A stretch of 64,000 nt of DNA from Bin87 sp963666415 (GTDB lineage Bacteria; Chloroflexota; Dehalococcoidia; Lucifugimonadales; UBA3495), in contig CAXXPD010000003.1 in NCBI GenBank assembly GCA_963666415.2, positions 1,178,001 to 1,242,000 of the forward strand, given 5' to 3'. How positions within the stretch are numbered: position 1 is the first letter of the stretch; every line of letters begins with the position of its first letter. This document shows positions 24,494 through 33,107 of this stretch, piece by piece. A program made the position numbers and the translations under genes. The notes below the pieces were generated by a model. The model was given only the letters and a program-made list of their open reading frames with translations, searched no databases and was not told the origin of the DNA.

Positions 24494-25710
24494 TGGCGAC
24501 GCAAGAATTGAACCAAACCGAGCGTGAAGAGCTCATCAGCGGGAGCGAAGCCATCGCCATCGCCTGTTCCCTGGCCGACGTTGACGTCATTACCGCTTAT
24601 CCCATCCGGCCCTACGACACCGTGATGCAGTATGTGTCAAAGCTGAAGGCCGACGGAGTTTTCGACTGCGATTTCATCGTGGCCGAAAGCGAACACTCCC
24701 AGTTCGAGATTGTGAAACACGCCTCCGCTGTGGGGGCCCGCACTTTCTGCGGCTCCAGCGGCGTCGGCTGGTTCTACGCCTTCGAAGCCATCACGGTTAC
24801 CGCCGGTTTGCGTTTGCCGGTAGTGGCCATGGTGGGCAACCGCGCCCTGGATGACCCTGGCGCGTTTGGAGTGGAACACAACGACGCCCTGGCCGTGCGC
24901 GACCTGGGATGGCTGCTCTACTGGGTGGCCACGGCGCAAGAGGCCATGGACATTGCTCTGATGGCCTGGCGCATCGCAGAAGACTCCAGGGTATTCCTGC
25001 CCATGGCTATCTCCTGCGATGGCTCGTTCCTGACCCATTCGCAGGCCATCGTCAATGTCCCCACGCAGGAACAGGTTGACCAATACCTGCCCCAGTACGA
25101 TCGGGGCCGCCTGCAGCTGCATCCGGACAACCCCATCACCATAGCGCCTCAAGTCAACGAAGACTGGCTGATGGAGATTCGCCGACAGACTGACGACGCG
25201 ATGCGCCGCGCCAGCGACGTCATCAAGGAAGCCTACGCCGAGTTCAAGCAACAGTTCGGTCGTGGCGATGACAGCCCATTTATCGAAGAGTACATGACTG
25301 AGGGCGCCGATATCGTTCTGGTTGGAATGGGTACGCTAGCGTCGCCGGTGCGTGTCGGAGTGCGCCGGATGCGCGAGCAGGGCATCAAGGTTGGCTTCCT
25401 GCGCGTCAAATTCTTCCGTCCCTTCGCCACCGACGAGGTGCGCGAGGCGCTCAGCCACTGCAAGGCGGTGGGTGTCGTCGACCGGGACTACTCATACGGT
25501 TCGCCGTCCTTCGGTGGCGTGCTGTTCAACGAAATCCGCTCAGCGTTGTACACGCTGGACGACCGTCCCTTGGTACAAAGTTTCATCGCCGGTCTGGGTG
25601 GTCGTGAAGTGCTCGTGCGCGACGTCGAAGAAATTACGGGGATGGTTCAGGGGTCAATCGACTCCGGCAAAGTGATAGAAGAAAACACCTGGATTGGTGT
25701 CCGGGAATAG
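24493..25710 (+). CDS. porA: 2-oxoacid:ferredoxin oxidoreductase alpha subunit
   Basis: A 405-residue alpha subunit. The N-terminal pyrimidine-binding domain begins SGSEAIAIACSLADVDVITAYPIRPYDT with VAESEHSQFEI (the Glu-type ThDP contact region) and GVGWFYAFEAITVTAGLRLP. The core transketolase C-like domain is at ADIVLVGMGTLASPVRVGV to FFRPFATDEVREAL. Start ATG 24493 overlaps the porGD stop by one base. It is followed 10 bp later by porB with its own AGGAGGG. Confidence 0.9.
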   Translation: MATQELNQTEREELISGSEAIAIACSLADVDVITAYPIRPYDTVMQYVSKLKADGVFDCDFIVAESEHSQFEIVKHASAVGARTFCGSSGVGWFYAFEAITVTAGLRLPVVAMVGNRALDDPGAFGVEHNDALAVRDLGWLLYWVATAQEAMDIALMAWRIAEDSRVFLPMAISCDGSFLTHSQAIVNVPTQEQVDQYLPQYDRGRLQLHPDNPITIAPQVNEDWLMEIRRQTDDAMRRASDVIKEAYAEFKQQFGRGDDSPFIEEYMTEGADIVLVGMGTLASPVRVGVRRMREQGIKVGFLRVKFFRPFATDEVREALSHCKAVGVVDRDYSYGSPSFGGVLFNEIRSALYTLDDRPLVQSFIAGLGGREVLVRDVEEITGMVQGSIDSGKVIEENTWIGVRE

Positions 25711-25720
25711 GAGGGCCGCA

Positions 25721-26719
25721 ATGACTACGATGACGCAAGACCTCCCACAGGTTAGGGGAGTAAAACAGATTCCGGTGTACGAGGGGTTTACCTCCGGCCA
25801 CCGCACTTGCCAGGGCTGTGAATCGGCCCTGGTCATGCGCCTGATGATCAAGGCAGCCGGCCCCCGCACCATCGTGGTGGGCAGCACGGGTTGCATGTAC
25901 GTCGCCAACACCACCTATTACAGCACCCCTTGGGTCGTGCCGTGGATGCACACGCAACTCGGATCCAGCGGTTCAGCGGCCACCGGCACGGCGGCCGGCC
26001 TGGCATCGTTGATGCGCAAGGGTAAAATGCAGCAGGAACCCATCAACGTCATCGCGTTCTGCGGCGACGGTGGCGGTGTCGACATGGGCCTGTCGGCCAT
26101 CTCGGCGGCCCTGCAGCATAATGAGTACAACCTGCTCATCCTTTGCTACGACAACGAGTCCTACGCCAATACGGACATTCAGGTGTCCGGTTCCAGCCCC
26201 TGGGGAGCGAACTCCACGTTCTCGCCTCCCGGCAAGAAGCATCGCATCATGAATACACGCTGGAAGAAGAACACGGTTCCCATGCTGGCTGCCGGCCATC
26301 CCGACATGCGCTATATTGCAACGGCGTGTGGTTCCTATGGCCCCGATTTCACCAACAAGATTCGGCGCGCCCTCACCATTGGCGGACCGACTTTCATTCA
26401 CAGCATCGACCCGTGCCCAAAGGGTTGGGACTACGACCCCAAATACTCCCACGAGTTGGGGATGCTTGCGGTGGAAACCGGCATCTGGGTGCAGTACGAA
26501 ATCTCCGACGGCGAGCTTATCCTGAATGGCCCATCGCGGGCGATTTCGCGCGGCATCCGAAAGCGGAAGCCCGTCACCGAATACCTGCAACGTCAGGGAC
26601 GCTTCGCCCACCTGACCACCGAAGACCTTGAGTATTTCCAGAGTCGAATCGATGATACCTGGGAAAAGTGGTGGATCCCTGGCATCGTGCCATTCGGTCC
26701 CGCTGATGAAGGGGCCTAA
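25721..26719 (+). CDS. porB: 2-oxoacid:ferredoxin oxidoreductase beta subunit
   Basis: A 332-residue beta subunit. The start is ATG 25721, 6 bases after AGGAGGG. The proximal cluster Cys are in HRTCQGCESAL and GSTGCMYVANT, with a further Cys at ATACGSYGP. The ThDP/Mg motif is FCGDGGGVDMGLSAISAALQ to LCYDNESYANTDIQVSG. Conserved HPDMRYIATACGSYG and GPTFIHSIDPCPKGW complete the family pattern. It ends the porGD-A-B operon before a hairpin at 26765-26800. Confidence 0.92.
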   Translation: MTTMTQDLPQVRGVKQIPVYEGFTSGHRTCQGCESALVMRLMIKAAGPRTIVVGSTGCMYVANTTYYSTPWVVPWMHTQLGSSGSAATGTAAGLASLMRKGKMQQEPINVIAFCGDGGGVDMGLSAISAALQHNEYNLLILCYDNESYANTDIQVSGSSPWGANSTFSPPGKKHRIMNTRWKKNTVPMLAAGHPDMRYIATACGSYGPDFTNKIRRALTIGGPTFIHSIDPCPKGWDYDPKYSHELGMLAVETGIWVQYEISDGELILNGPSRAISRGIRKRKPVTEYLQRQGRFAHLTTEDLEYFQSRIDDTWEKWWIPGIVPFGPADEGA

Positions 26720-26764
26720 TCGTCCCCACGTCATTAATTCGTTCTGACCGGTAACGTACATCTT

Positions 26765-26800
26765 GCGGGACGCCGCGGTGCCTAGCATCCGGCGTCCCGC
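26765..26800 (+). terminator. Hairpin after the por operon
   Basis: GCGGGACGCCG (26765-26775) pairs with CGGCGTCCCGC (26790-26800), an 11-bp perfect stem. The following TCTTATGTT is a poor U-tract, so termination may be partial. Confidence 0.65.
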
Positions 26801-26822
26801 TCTTATGTTAACGCTCCAATAT

Positions 26823-26864
26823 GTCTGAAAACTTATCAGACTTCAAACATTTATGTGTTACACT
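26823..26864 (+). promoter_or_regulatory. Possible promoter and operator of the unknown gene at 26898
   Basis: GTCTGA (26823-26828) and TCAGAC (26836-26841) form a 6-bp dyad with a 7-base spacer. A -10-like TACACT follows at 26859-26864. This AT-rich patch stands out in the GC-rich surroundings and is 30 bases before the start codon. Confidence 0.35.
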
Positions 26865-26897
26865 TACCGGGCAACGAAACACAAGAGAGGTCAGACT

Positions 26898-27386
26898 ATG
26901 GTAAAAGTTGCCTTAACAATTGAAGGCGATACCGACGAAGTAATGGATGCACTTCGAAAACTTGCGCTCGGCGATGGTTCCGCAACACCGGCGCAGAGTG
27001 TAGCCGCTATGGCGGTGCTTCCAAATGCGCCGCCCGAAGATGCCGCGCCATCGCAGCCGGCGCCCCAACCGGATGCTCCCGAAGGCTCGTGGAGCACAGA
27101 ACACGTCCAGACCTTCTGGGATTTCCTGGCGCCGCAAGCCCGAGATATCTACCGTAGAGTTGCCGGCGGCAACGGTTACACCCTGTCGCGGGAGGCGTTG
27201 CTGGATGGAACGGGTTTGACTGCCCGAGTATTGTCCGGCCGACTGTCCTCACAAGGACACGCGGTGCGTCGTATTCGCCGTTTTCACAATGTGTCCCTCC
27301 CGCATCCCATGTCATTTGACTCCCAGACCGAAGAGTACCGTATGCTGTCCGATGTGGCCGACGCCATCCTGCGCCTGAGCCTGTAA
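26898..27386 (+). CDS. Conserved-looking protein of unknown function, basic C-terminal domain
   Basis: A 162-residue protein starting MVKVALTIEGDTDEVMDAL, chosen because GAGAGG lies just upstream. The first ~30 residues suggest a short alpha/beta segment. A Pro/Ala/Gln-rich linker (~45-62) follows, then a helical domain with FWDFLAPQARDIYRRVAGG, LSREALLDGTGLTARVLSGRLSSQG and VRRIRRF, which looks like a winged-helix DNA-binding unit. I do not recognise the family. It has its own possible promoter and precedes the FMN dehydrogenase by 63 bp, so it might regulate it; that is a guess. Confidence 0.6.
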   Translation: MVKVALTIEGDTDEVMDALRKLALGDGSATPAQSVAAMAVLPNAPPEDAAPSQPAPQPDAPEGSWSTEHVQTFWDFLAPQARDIYRRVAGGNGYTLSREALLDGTGLTARVLSGRLSSQGHAVRRIRRFHNVSLPHPMSFDSQTEEYRMLSDVADAILRLSL

Positions 27387-27449
27387 CTGCGGTATACTTT
27401 CCAACGGTTACAGTATCGGGCGTCTTTCTACCCAACAAGGAGGTAATCC

Positions 27450-28571
27450 ATGCGACTGGAACCCATCAACTTATACGACTACGAGGCCAGAGCCAAACAG
27501 GTTCTGCCCCACAACAACTGGGAGTTCATCGAAGCGGGCTCCATGGACGAAATAACCACGGCGAGAAACCGCACGGCTTTCGAGTCTTTGACCCTGCGCC
27601 CCCGCTTCATGCGTGATACCACCGAGCGTAAGGTTTCTACAACCGTGCTCGGCCAGGACATCAGCTTCCCCGTGATGATTTCCCCCACTGGCGGACACGG
27701 CAACGCTCACCCCGAAGCCGAATGTGCCACCGCTCGCGGCGCGGGAATGTCCAACACCCTGATGATGTGCAGCACATCCTCCAACTGCAGCATGGAAGAA
27801 ATTGCCGAAGCCGCCACCGGCCCGCTGTGGTTCCAGCTCTACCACCGCGGCTACGATCTGACTGAAAACCTGGTGAAGCGCGCCGAGGCCGCCGGCTTCC
27901 GGGCCATCGTCCTCACGGTCGATACGCCGGTGCCAAGCCCCAAGGAGCGCGACGTGCGCAACCGGTACGAGCGTCCAGGTGAATTGGGAAACTTCCGGGA
28001 CCAACAGGATCGCTTGAACGAGGTGAGCGGCACCGATGAGTCCCCCCGTTGGGATATGCCCCAGTCGCCTTCCCTCACCTGGCAAGAGCTGGACTGGTTG
28101 CGCAACCTGACCAACCTGCCGCTGGTACTAAAAGGCGTGCGGGTTGCAGAAGACGCCCGTATCGCCGTTGACCACGGTGTGGATGGAATACTCGTTTCCA
28201 CCCACGGCGGTCGCCAGCTCGACAGCACCATGTCCAGCATCGAAATGGTACCCGAAATCGTCGCCGCTACCGGCGGCAAGGCCGAAGTGTATGTCGATTC
28301 CGGCGTCCGGCGTGGTAGTGATGTGCTGAAGGCTTTGGCATTGGGCGCCACCGCCGTAGCAGTTGGCCGGCCTCTGTATTGGGGTCTCGCCGTCAACGGA
28401 GCCGAGGGCGTGCATCACATGCTGGAAATCCTGCGGGAGGAATTCAACCGCGCCATGGCCTACTGCGGCCAGAACAGCGTCGATGAGCTGGAAGACCGCC
28501 TCATCAACGTACCGCGCGAATGGGGTCCGTTCCGCACCGAGAACGATATCGCCGAACATCTCCCGTTCTAG
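27450..28571 (+). CDS. FMN-dependent 2-hydroxyacid dehydrogenase (LldD/glycolate oxidase family)
   Basis: A 373-residue TIM-barrel flavoenzyme preceded by a near-perfect AAGGAGGT at 27439-27446. Family landmarks are the N-terminal NLYDYEARAKQVL, PVMISPTGGHGNAHPEAECATARGA, WFQLYHRGYD, and VKGVRVAEDARIAV-type LVLKGVRVAEDA with the FMN Lys. The catalytic His-Arg is in STHGGRQLD, and YVDSGVRRGSDVLKALALGA binds the phosphate. It oxidises an L-2-hydroxyacid such as lactate or glycolate, though the substrate is not certain. The IS630 element inserted exactly at its TAG stop codon, which is preserved, and pushed the gene 1.2 kb from its terminator. Confidence 0.9.
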   Translation: MRLEPINLYDYEARAKQVLPHNNWEFIEAGSMDEITTARNRTAFESLTLRPRFMRDTTERKVSTTVLGQDISFPVMISPTGGHGNAHPEAECATARGAGMSNTLMMCSTSSNCSMEEIAEAATGPLWFQLYHRGYDLTENLVKRAEAAGFRAIVLTVDTPVPSPKERDVRNRYERPGELGNFRDQQDRLNEVSGTDESPRWDMPQSPSLTWQELDWLRNLTNLPLVLKGVRVAEDARIAVDHGVDGILVSTHGGRQLDSTMSSIEMVPEIVAATGGKAEVYVDSGVRRGSDVLKALALGATAVAVGRPLYWGLAVNGAEGVHHMLEILREEFNRAMAYCGQNSVDELEDRLINVPREWGPFRTENDIAEHLPF

Positions 28572-29778
28572 TACCGTTGCCAGGTAGATTTGTAATAATA
28601 TGAGAAAGCAGCCATACTGGGGCATGATCTTTGTGTGAGGAAGTGCCCAGCCATGGCTGCCATCAAGTATAAAGTAGAGTTGACCGAGGCCGAACGCTCC
28701 CGTCTCAATGAGGTTTCCCAGCGGGGCAAGGCGTCAGTGCGCACCGTGAAGCGTGCGCTGTCGCTGCTCAAGGCTGACCAGGGGCTTCGGGACCGTAAGA
28801 TAGCCGATGTGCTGTTGGTCAACGCGGCCATGGTCGCCAGAGCGCGGAAGCGGTACGTGGAGGAAGGACTTGAGGCCGCCATCAATGACCGACCGCGGCC
28901 GGGCCAGGAGCGCAAGCTGGACGGCAAGCAGGAAGCGCACCTGATCGCCTTCGCGTGCAGCGCCGCGCCCGAAGGGCACACGCACTGGACACTCCAGTTG
29001 TTGGCCGACAAGGTGGTGGAGTTGGAGTTTGCCGAGAGCATCTCCCTGGAGACGGTGCGCCAGATACTCAAAAAAACGAACTCAAGCCCTGGAAGAAGAA
29101 AGAGTGGTGTATCCCCAAGGTGAGCGGGGAGTTCGTGGCGCGGATGGAGGACGTGCTGGACCTGTACCAACCGGAGTACAATCCGGAGCGTCCGGTAGTG
29201 TGTTTCGACGAGACCTCCAGGCAATTGACTGGGGAGGTGCGTCCGCCCATCGAGGCTGCCCCCGGACGGGTGGCACGCTATGACACCGAGTACCAGCGAA
29301 ACGGGACCCGGAACCTGTTCATGATCTGCGAGCCGAAGGGTGGATGGAGACATGTGGAGGTGACCGAGCGCCGCACTGCCGTGGACTTCGCGCACCAGAT
29401 GCGGTGGCTGGTGGACGAGGCCTACCCTGATGCCGAGGTGGTCAGGCTGGTACTGGACAACCTCAACACCCACAAGCTCGGCTCGCTCTACGAAGCATTT
29501 GAGCCGTGCGAAGCTCGGCGCATCGCCCAACGCCTCGAGTTTCATTACACTCCTACGCATGGCAGCTGGCTGAACATGGCTGAGATCGAGTTGAGCGTCT
29601 TCAGCAGAGGGTGTCTGAACCGCCGTATCAGCGATGAGCCGGAGCTGCGGCGAGAGGTTGCGGCGCTCGAACGCGAGCGCAACGCAGCAAAATCAGCCAT
29701 AGACTGGCGGTTTACCACCCAAGATGCTCGCCGTAAGCTCCAGCATATCTACCCTACAAAACCAGATTGACACGGTAC
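28571..29778 (+). mobile_element. IS630-family insertion sequence, ~1.2 kb
   Basis: Outer ends CTAGTACCGT (28568-28577) and ACGGTACTAG (29772-29781) are exact reverse complements, followed inward by partly matching sequence. TA at 28569-28570 and 29779-29780 is the duplicated target, the hallmark of IS630/Tc1 elements. The transposase lies in two overlapping frames. Confidence 0.85.
28653..29770 (+). CDS. IS630-family transposase made by -1 frameshifting
   Basis: Frame 1 starts at ATG 28653 (MAAIKYKVELTEAE) and gives a helix-turn-helix region (LRDRKIADVLLVN, ARKRYVEEGLEAAINDRPRPG) to the TGA at 29121. Frame 2 gives the DDE domain: VVCFDETSRQLTG with the first Asp, VLDNLNTHKLGS with the second, and THGSWLNMAEIELSVFSR with the Glu. 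They meet at seven A residues (29070-29076). A -1 slip there gives ILKKNELKPWKKKEWCIP, the usual junction of this family. This is the programmed frameshift typical of IS630, so the enzyme of ~372 residues is probably intact. Confidence 0.88.
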
Positions 29779-29804
29779 TAGTCCCGCCACGTTAGGGCAA
29801 TGCA

Positions 29805-29838
29805 GCAGGCCGCCAGCTATATCAGGGCGGCCTGCTTT
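29805..29838. terminator. Rho-independent terminator, now separated from the FMN dehydrogenase gene
   Basis: GCAGGCCGCC (29805-29814) pairs perfectly with GGCGGCCTGC (29826-29835), followed by TTT. Without the IS630 element it would lie ~35 bp after the dehydrogenase stop, so it is its likely original terminator. It also separates the convergent hydrolase. Confidence 0.7.
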
Positions 29839-29883
29839 GGTGTCAGGGTCGCAATTTCGCGGTGAGCCGGTTGTGTAACGTGG

Positions 29884-30687
29884 TTAATCGTCGGCGGCCA
29901 CCGCCGCTGTATTCAAGCCAACCCGAGCGATGAACGCGATCAGCAGGTTGTTGAAAATTGCCGCCTGCTCGAAGTGCGTGGAGTGCGCGGCGCCGGACAC
30001 TACTTCCAGCTGACTGCCCGGTATCAGGCGGTGCACAGCCTCAATGACGTGCGGCGGAAAGATTTTGTCCTCCTCGCCTACCACCAGTAGCACCGGCATG
30101 GTCAGGCCGGCGAGATCCGCCGCCTGGGGGCCCGCCGGGTTGCGGAACAAACCGGATACTACACCGATGGGCATTTCCGGGTTGATGCGTCCCAATGAGC
30201 CAAACAGGAAGGTCAGCTTTGCGTGGTTGGCGACAAACCCGTCGCTCAGCGCCCGGCGCAGCGGATGCTCTGGCGGGTGGACATCACGCAGCGCGTCGAC
30301 AACTGACGGGTCGCCGATTCCGCCGGTGGTGTCGGCCAGCACGAGTCCGGTTACGCGCTCCGGGCTGTGTAACGCTACGCCCAGGCAGGTTACTCCTCCC
30401 ATAGATTGCGCCACCAGCACGGCCCGGTCAATCTCCAGGTAATCCAGCAATGCCAGCAGGTCAGCGGTGAATGTGGCCGGATCCGGTTCGGTCCCGGGTC
30501 CGGGCCCGGGGGTGAGTCCCCAGCCACGATGGTCAAACGTGATACATCGGTAGTCGTGCTGGAACTCCGCCACCTGCTGCCACCAACTCAGGTGGTTGCC
30601 GCCGCGACCATGGGCGAACACGATGGCTGGCCCGTCTCCGTGGCTTTCGTAAAACAGCTGCGTGCCGTTGATTGGTGCGTAGGGCAT
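29884..30687 (-). CDS. Alpha/beta-fold hydrolase
   Basis: A 267-residue alpha/beta hydrolase starting MPYAPINGTQLFYESHGDGP, with GGAGG 8 bases upstream. The oxyanion region is FAHGRGGNHLSWW, DHRGWGLTPGP follows, the nucleophile is VLVAQSMGGVT, the acid is probably in GEEDKIFPP, and the catalytic His in SGAAHSTHFE. It looks like a 3-oxoadipate enol-lactonase or C-C hydrolase relative, but the substrate is unknown. It is the last gene of a minus-strand run with tenA, a deacetylase and a MaoC-like gene. Confidence 0.88.
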   Translation of the reverse strand: MPYAPINGTQLFYESHGDGPAIVFAHGRGGNHLSWWQQVAEFQHDYRCITFDHRGWGLTPGPGPGTEPDPATFTADLLALLDYLEIDRAVLVAQSMGGVTCLGVALHSPERVTGLVLADTTGGIGDPSVVDALRDVHPPEHPLRRALSDGFVANHAKLTFLFGSLGRINPEMPIGVVSGLFRNPAGPQAADLAGLTMPVLLVVGEEDKIFPPHVIEAVHRLIPGSQLEVVSGAAHSTHFEQAAIFNNLLIAFIARVGLNTAAVAADD

Positions 30688-30761
30688 ATTCGGCCTCCAG
30701 TTGGGCGAGAGCGATTGCCGCCGCCGCGTGGCGAGTCAATCGCAATGTGTGTTGCCGTCGG

Positions 30762-31415
30762 CTAAACCGGCCACTTTTCCTGACGGTACGCTGCATCCCA
30801 GAACATATACTCATACTGGCTACTGATGATGAAAGCGTACCGCATTGCCTCGCGCTCCTGCTCCCCGACACGCTCCGCCATTTCATCCACGAACGACCGC
30901 CAGGCATCCACGCTGGATTGCAGGAAGCCTTCCACGTAGAAACGCGTCCATTGCCCGTACAGCGGGTGTTCCGACTGCCCCACGTAGTCCTTAAGCAGGT
31001 GATACGTCCAGGGGCAGGGGAGCAGCGCGGCAGCCGTCGGTCCCAGACCATACAACGCCGCCGTGTTCATCATGTGGTTAACGTATGCCGTGTTCGTAGG
31101 TGAGCGAGGGACGCTCTCGACCTCGTCCATGGTCAGGCCGGCCGCTTCAATCAGCAGGTGGTGCAATGGCCGTTCCACCGGCGTCATCACCCGATGCGCC
31201 AACTCTTTCAGCAGCGCCGAGTCGGGCGCCTTGGCCAGCGCCAGCGCAACGGCCCGGCCAAACCCTTCCAGATAGTGGTAATCCTGTCCCAGGTAATACT
31301 GGAACGTATCCAGCGGCAGACTACCGTCTTTGATGGCGGCCAGGAATGGGTGCTCAAAAATAGCGTCCCAGATGGGCATCGCTTCGTCTTTTAGCTGTTG
31401 GCTGAAGCCTGGCAT
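30762..31415 (-). CDS. tenA: TenA/thiaminase II-like aminohydrolase
   Basis: A 217-residue all-helical TenA family protein. The start is ATG 31415 (MPGFSQQLKDEAMPIWDAIF), just 7 bp after the deacetylase stop. Conserved elements are FEHPFLAAIKDGSL, YYLGQDYHYLEGFGRA, the nucleophile Cys in LLPCPWTYHLL, and the C-terminal SSQYEYMFWDAAY with the catalytic Glu. TenA salvages the thiamine pyrimidine by hydrolysing aminomethyl-pyrimidines. No other thiamin genes are adjacent, so a different amine substrate is possible. Thiamine salvage would suit a genome rich in ThDP enzymes, with several in this window. Confidence 0.85.
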   Translation of the reverse strand: MPGFSQQLKDEAMPIWDAIFEHPFLAAIKDGSLPLDTFQYYLGQDYHYLEGFGRAVALALAKAPDSALLKELAHRVMTPVERPLHHLLIEAAGLTMDEVESVPRSPTNTAYVNHMMNTAALYGLGPTAAALLPCPWTYHLLKDYVGQSEHPLYGQWTRFYVEGFLQSSVDAWRSFVDEMAERVGEQEREAMRYAFIISSQYEYMFWDAAYRQEKWPV

Positions 31416-31422
31416 AACGTCC

Positions 31423-32178
31423 TCACATGCTATCCGGTACGTCGTTGATGTACACCAGCTCGGCCTGGGCCGCGTATTCGCACCCGAAGGCCGTGCCGAC
31501 CGTGCGGGCGTGCATGGACAAGAACTCGAAAGGCCCTTCGCCGACGTCGCCCAGGTTTTCCAGATACGCCTTGTGCTCACGCAGGGACGCCATGCCCGTT
31601 TCCCAGTGCGCGGATACGTCCACGGCATGGGTGGGCACGGTGGCGCCGAAGACGGCAACGAACCGCACATCGTTCCACGGCTCGAAGCCTTCCTCCAGCA
31701 GCTCCGGAAAAATCCATCGGTTGCCGGCGTCGCGGGCGGCGTCGAACACAGCCAGGCCAACCCAACGGTGGTCGGCCATGTTCAGGTGCCCGCTGGCGAA
31801 CTGCAAATGATGGTTGATGGTGAGCACCACATCTGGTCGGTGCCGTCGAATCACCCGGCTCAAATCCCGGCGTAGCGGCAACCCGTACTCAATCACACCG
31901 TCCATGTGATCCAGAAACTCCACTGTATCCACGCCGACCACCCGGGCGCTGTTGATTTCTTCCTGCGCCCGCAACGGCCCAACTTCGGATGGCGGCATAC
32001 TGTCGATGCCGGCTTCACCTTTGCTTACCATAACGTACACGACACGCTTGCCCTGTGCCGTCCACTTGGCAACCGCGCTGGCCGCGCCGTACTCCATGTC
32101 GTCAGGGTGGGCAACGATCGCGACGGCAGTTTGCCAGTCCTCCGGCACAACGGCCAACCGTGGGTTGGGTCTCAGCAT
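31423..32178 (-). CDS. PIG-L (LmbE-like) N-acetyl sugar deacetylase
   Basis: A 251-residue zinc deacetylase of the PIG-L/MshB/BshB family. The start ATG 32178 follows GGAG. The zinc motif is AHPDDMEYGAASAVA near residues 23-37 (HPDD plus Glu), and the third ligand is in the SGHLNMADHRWVG segment. RVVYVMVSKGEAG and PDVVLTINHH complete the family pattern. It may deacetylate a thiol-sugar or a lipid-linked sugar. Its overlap-like spacing (7 bp) with tenA indicates one operon. Confidence 0.88.
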   Translation of the reverse strand: MLRPNPRLAVVPEDWQTAVAIVAHPDDMEYGAASAVAKWTAQGKRVVYVMVSKGEAGIDSMPPSEVGPLRAQEEINSARVVGVDTVEFLDHMDGVIEYGLPLRRDLSRVIRRHRPDVVLTINHHLQFASGHLNMADHRWVGLAVFDAARDAGNRWIFPELLEEGFEPWNDVRFVAVFGATVPTHAVDVSAHWETGMASLREHKAYLENLGDVGEGPFEFLSMHARTVGTAFGCEYAAQAELVYINDVPDSM

Positions 32179-32234
32179 TGATGCTCCATAGGCGAGGGGA
32201 GTCAGAAATGGGACACAGGCTGGAACTGATGGTA

Positions 32235-33101
32235 TCAGAGCGTGCGGGGGCTTGGCACCTTTACCGTGGCACCGGCCACCGCCACCACCTGGCCTGGCTG
32301 GTTGAATATCGGGACGGACAATTGATGGGTAACCACGCCCCGAGCATCGGTATCACTCCCGGTCAGAACGCCGGCGCCATGAAGTCGGTCGCCCGGGGAT
32401 GCCGGACGCTGGTACGCTACCGACAGCCGTCCTCCCCAGCGAAAATCGTCGCCAAAATATCGACCGATGCGTCCCTCCAACCACCCGCATATTGCCGCTG
32501 ACGACGCGCCGTCGCTGTTGCCAGCTCTGATGCCGGCCAGTCGGCTGCCCAATATTTTGGTAGCGGCCAGCCGATCGCCATCTGGAATCGCAAACATTCC
32601 CAGCGTTAACGCGTCGCCCACCGCCAAATCGTCGGTATCGGAGCGCGCCGTCGGCAGCGAACCGTATGCGGTCGGCTCAGCAGTCAAGGCAACCGCTGGC
32701 TGTTGGGGTTGCCCGGCGGCTGCCGCACCATCGCCGCCAATCAGATATACAGCCTCGGAACGCAGTATTTCCGTGCCGATCTCGTCAACGGCGAACGCGG
32801 CCACCCTCAACCAGCGCTGGTGGTTTCGCTGCCGCATCTCGCGCACCCAGCCACCCACCTGGATTCGCCGGCCCAGTATAGGCGGGCGCAGAAAATCCTG
32901 CCGCTGCCAGACGGTGGTCAACCACAAGGGTCCGCAACGGGCTAGCAACAGGGCGCGGCAATCGTCAGCCGCGAGATTGGGAAACTGGGAATCAGCATGC
33001 ACAGCCTGCTGGTAATCGGCCAGCGCCGCAGCGTCGATCAAATACTCCAGATTGCCCAGTTGGTCGCCCGGTCGCAGGTCTGCCCAAGCCGATATTGACA
33101 T
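32235..33101 (-). CDS. MaoC-like double hot-dog protein
   Basis: A 288-residue protein with two related halves, as in fungal-type or N-terminal-plus-C-terminal MaoC hydratases. N-terminal LRPGDQLGNLEYLIDAAALADYQQAV and IQVGGWVREMRQRNHQRW fit one hot dog, and LSVAYQRPASPGDRLHGAGVLTG with QLSVPIFNQPGQVVAVAGATV fits the second. The classical hydratase His-Asp pair is not clearly visible, so an acyl-CoA-binding or thioesterase role is possible. It starts the minus-strand run leading to the deacetylase (56 bp gap). Confidence 0.6.
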   Translation of the reverse strand: MSISAWADLRPGDQLGNLEYLIDAAALADYQQAVHADSQFPNLAADDCRALLLARCGPLWLTTVWQRQDFLRPPILGRRIQVGGWVREMRQRNHQRWLRVAAFAVDEIGTEILRSEAVYLIGGDGAAAAGQPQQPAVALTAEPTAYGSLPTARSDTDDLAVGDALTLGMFAIPDGDRLAATKILGSRLAGIRAGNSDGASSAAICGWLEGRIGRYFGDDFRWGGRLSVAYQRPASPGDRLHGAGVLTGSDTDARGVVTHQLSVPIFNQPGQVVAVAGATVKVPSPRTL

Positions 33102-33107
33102 AAACGC

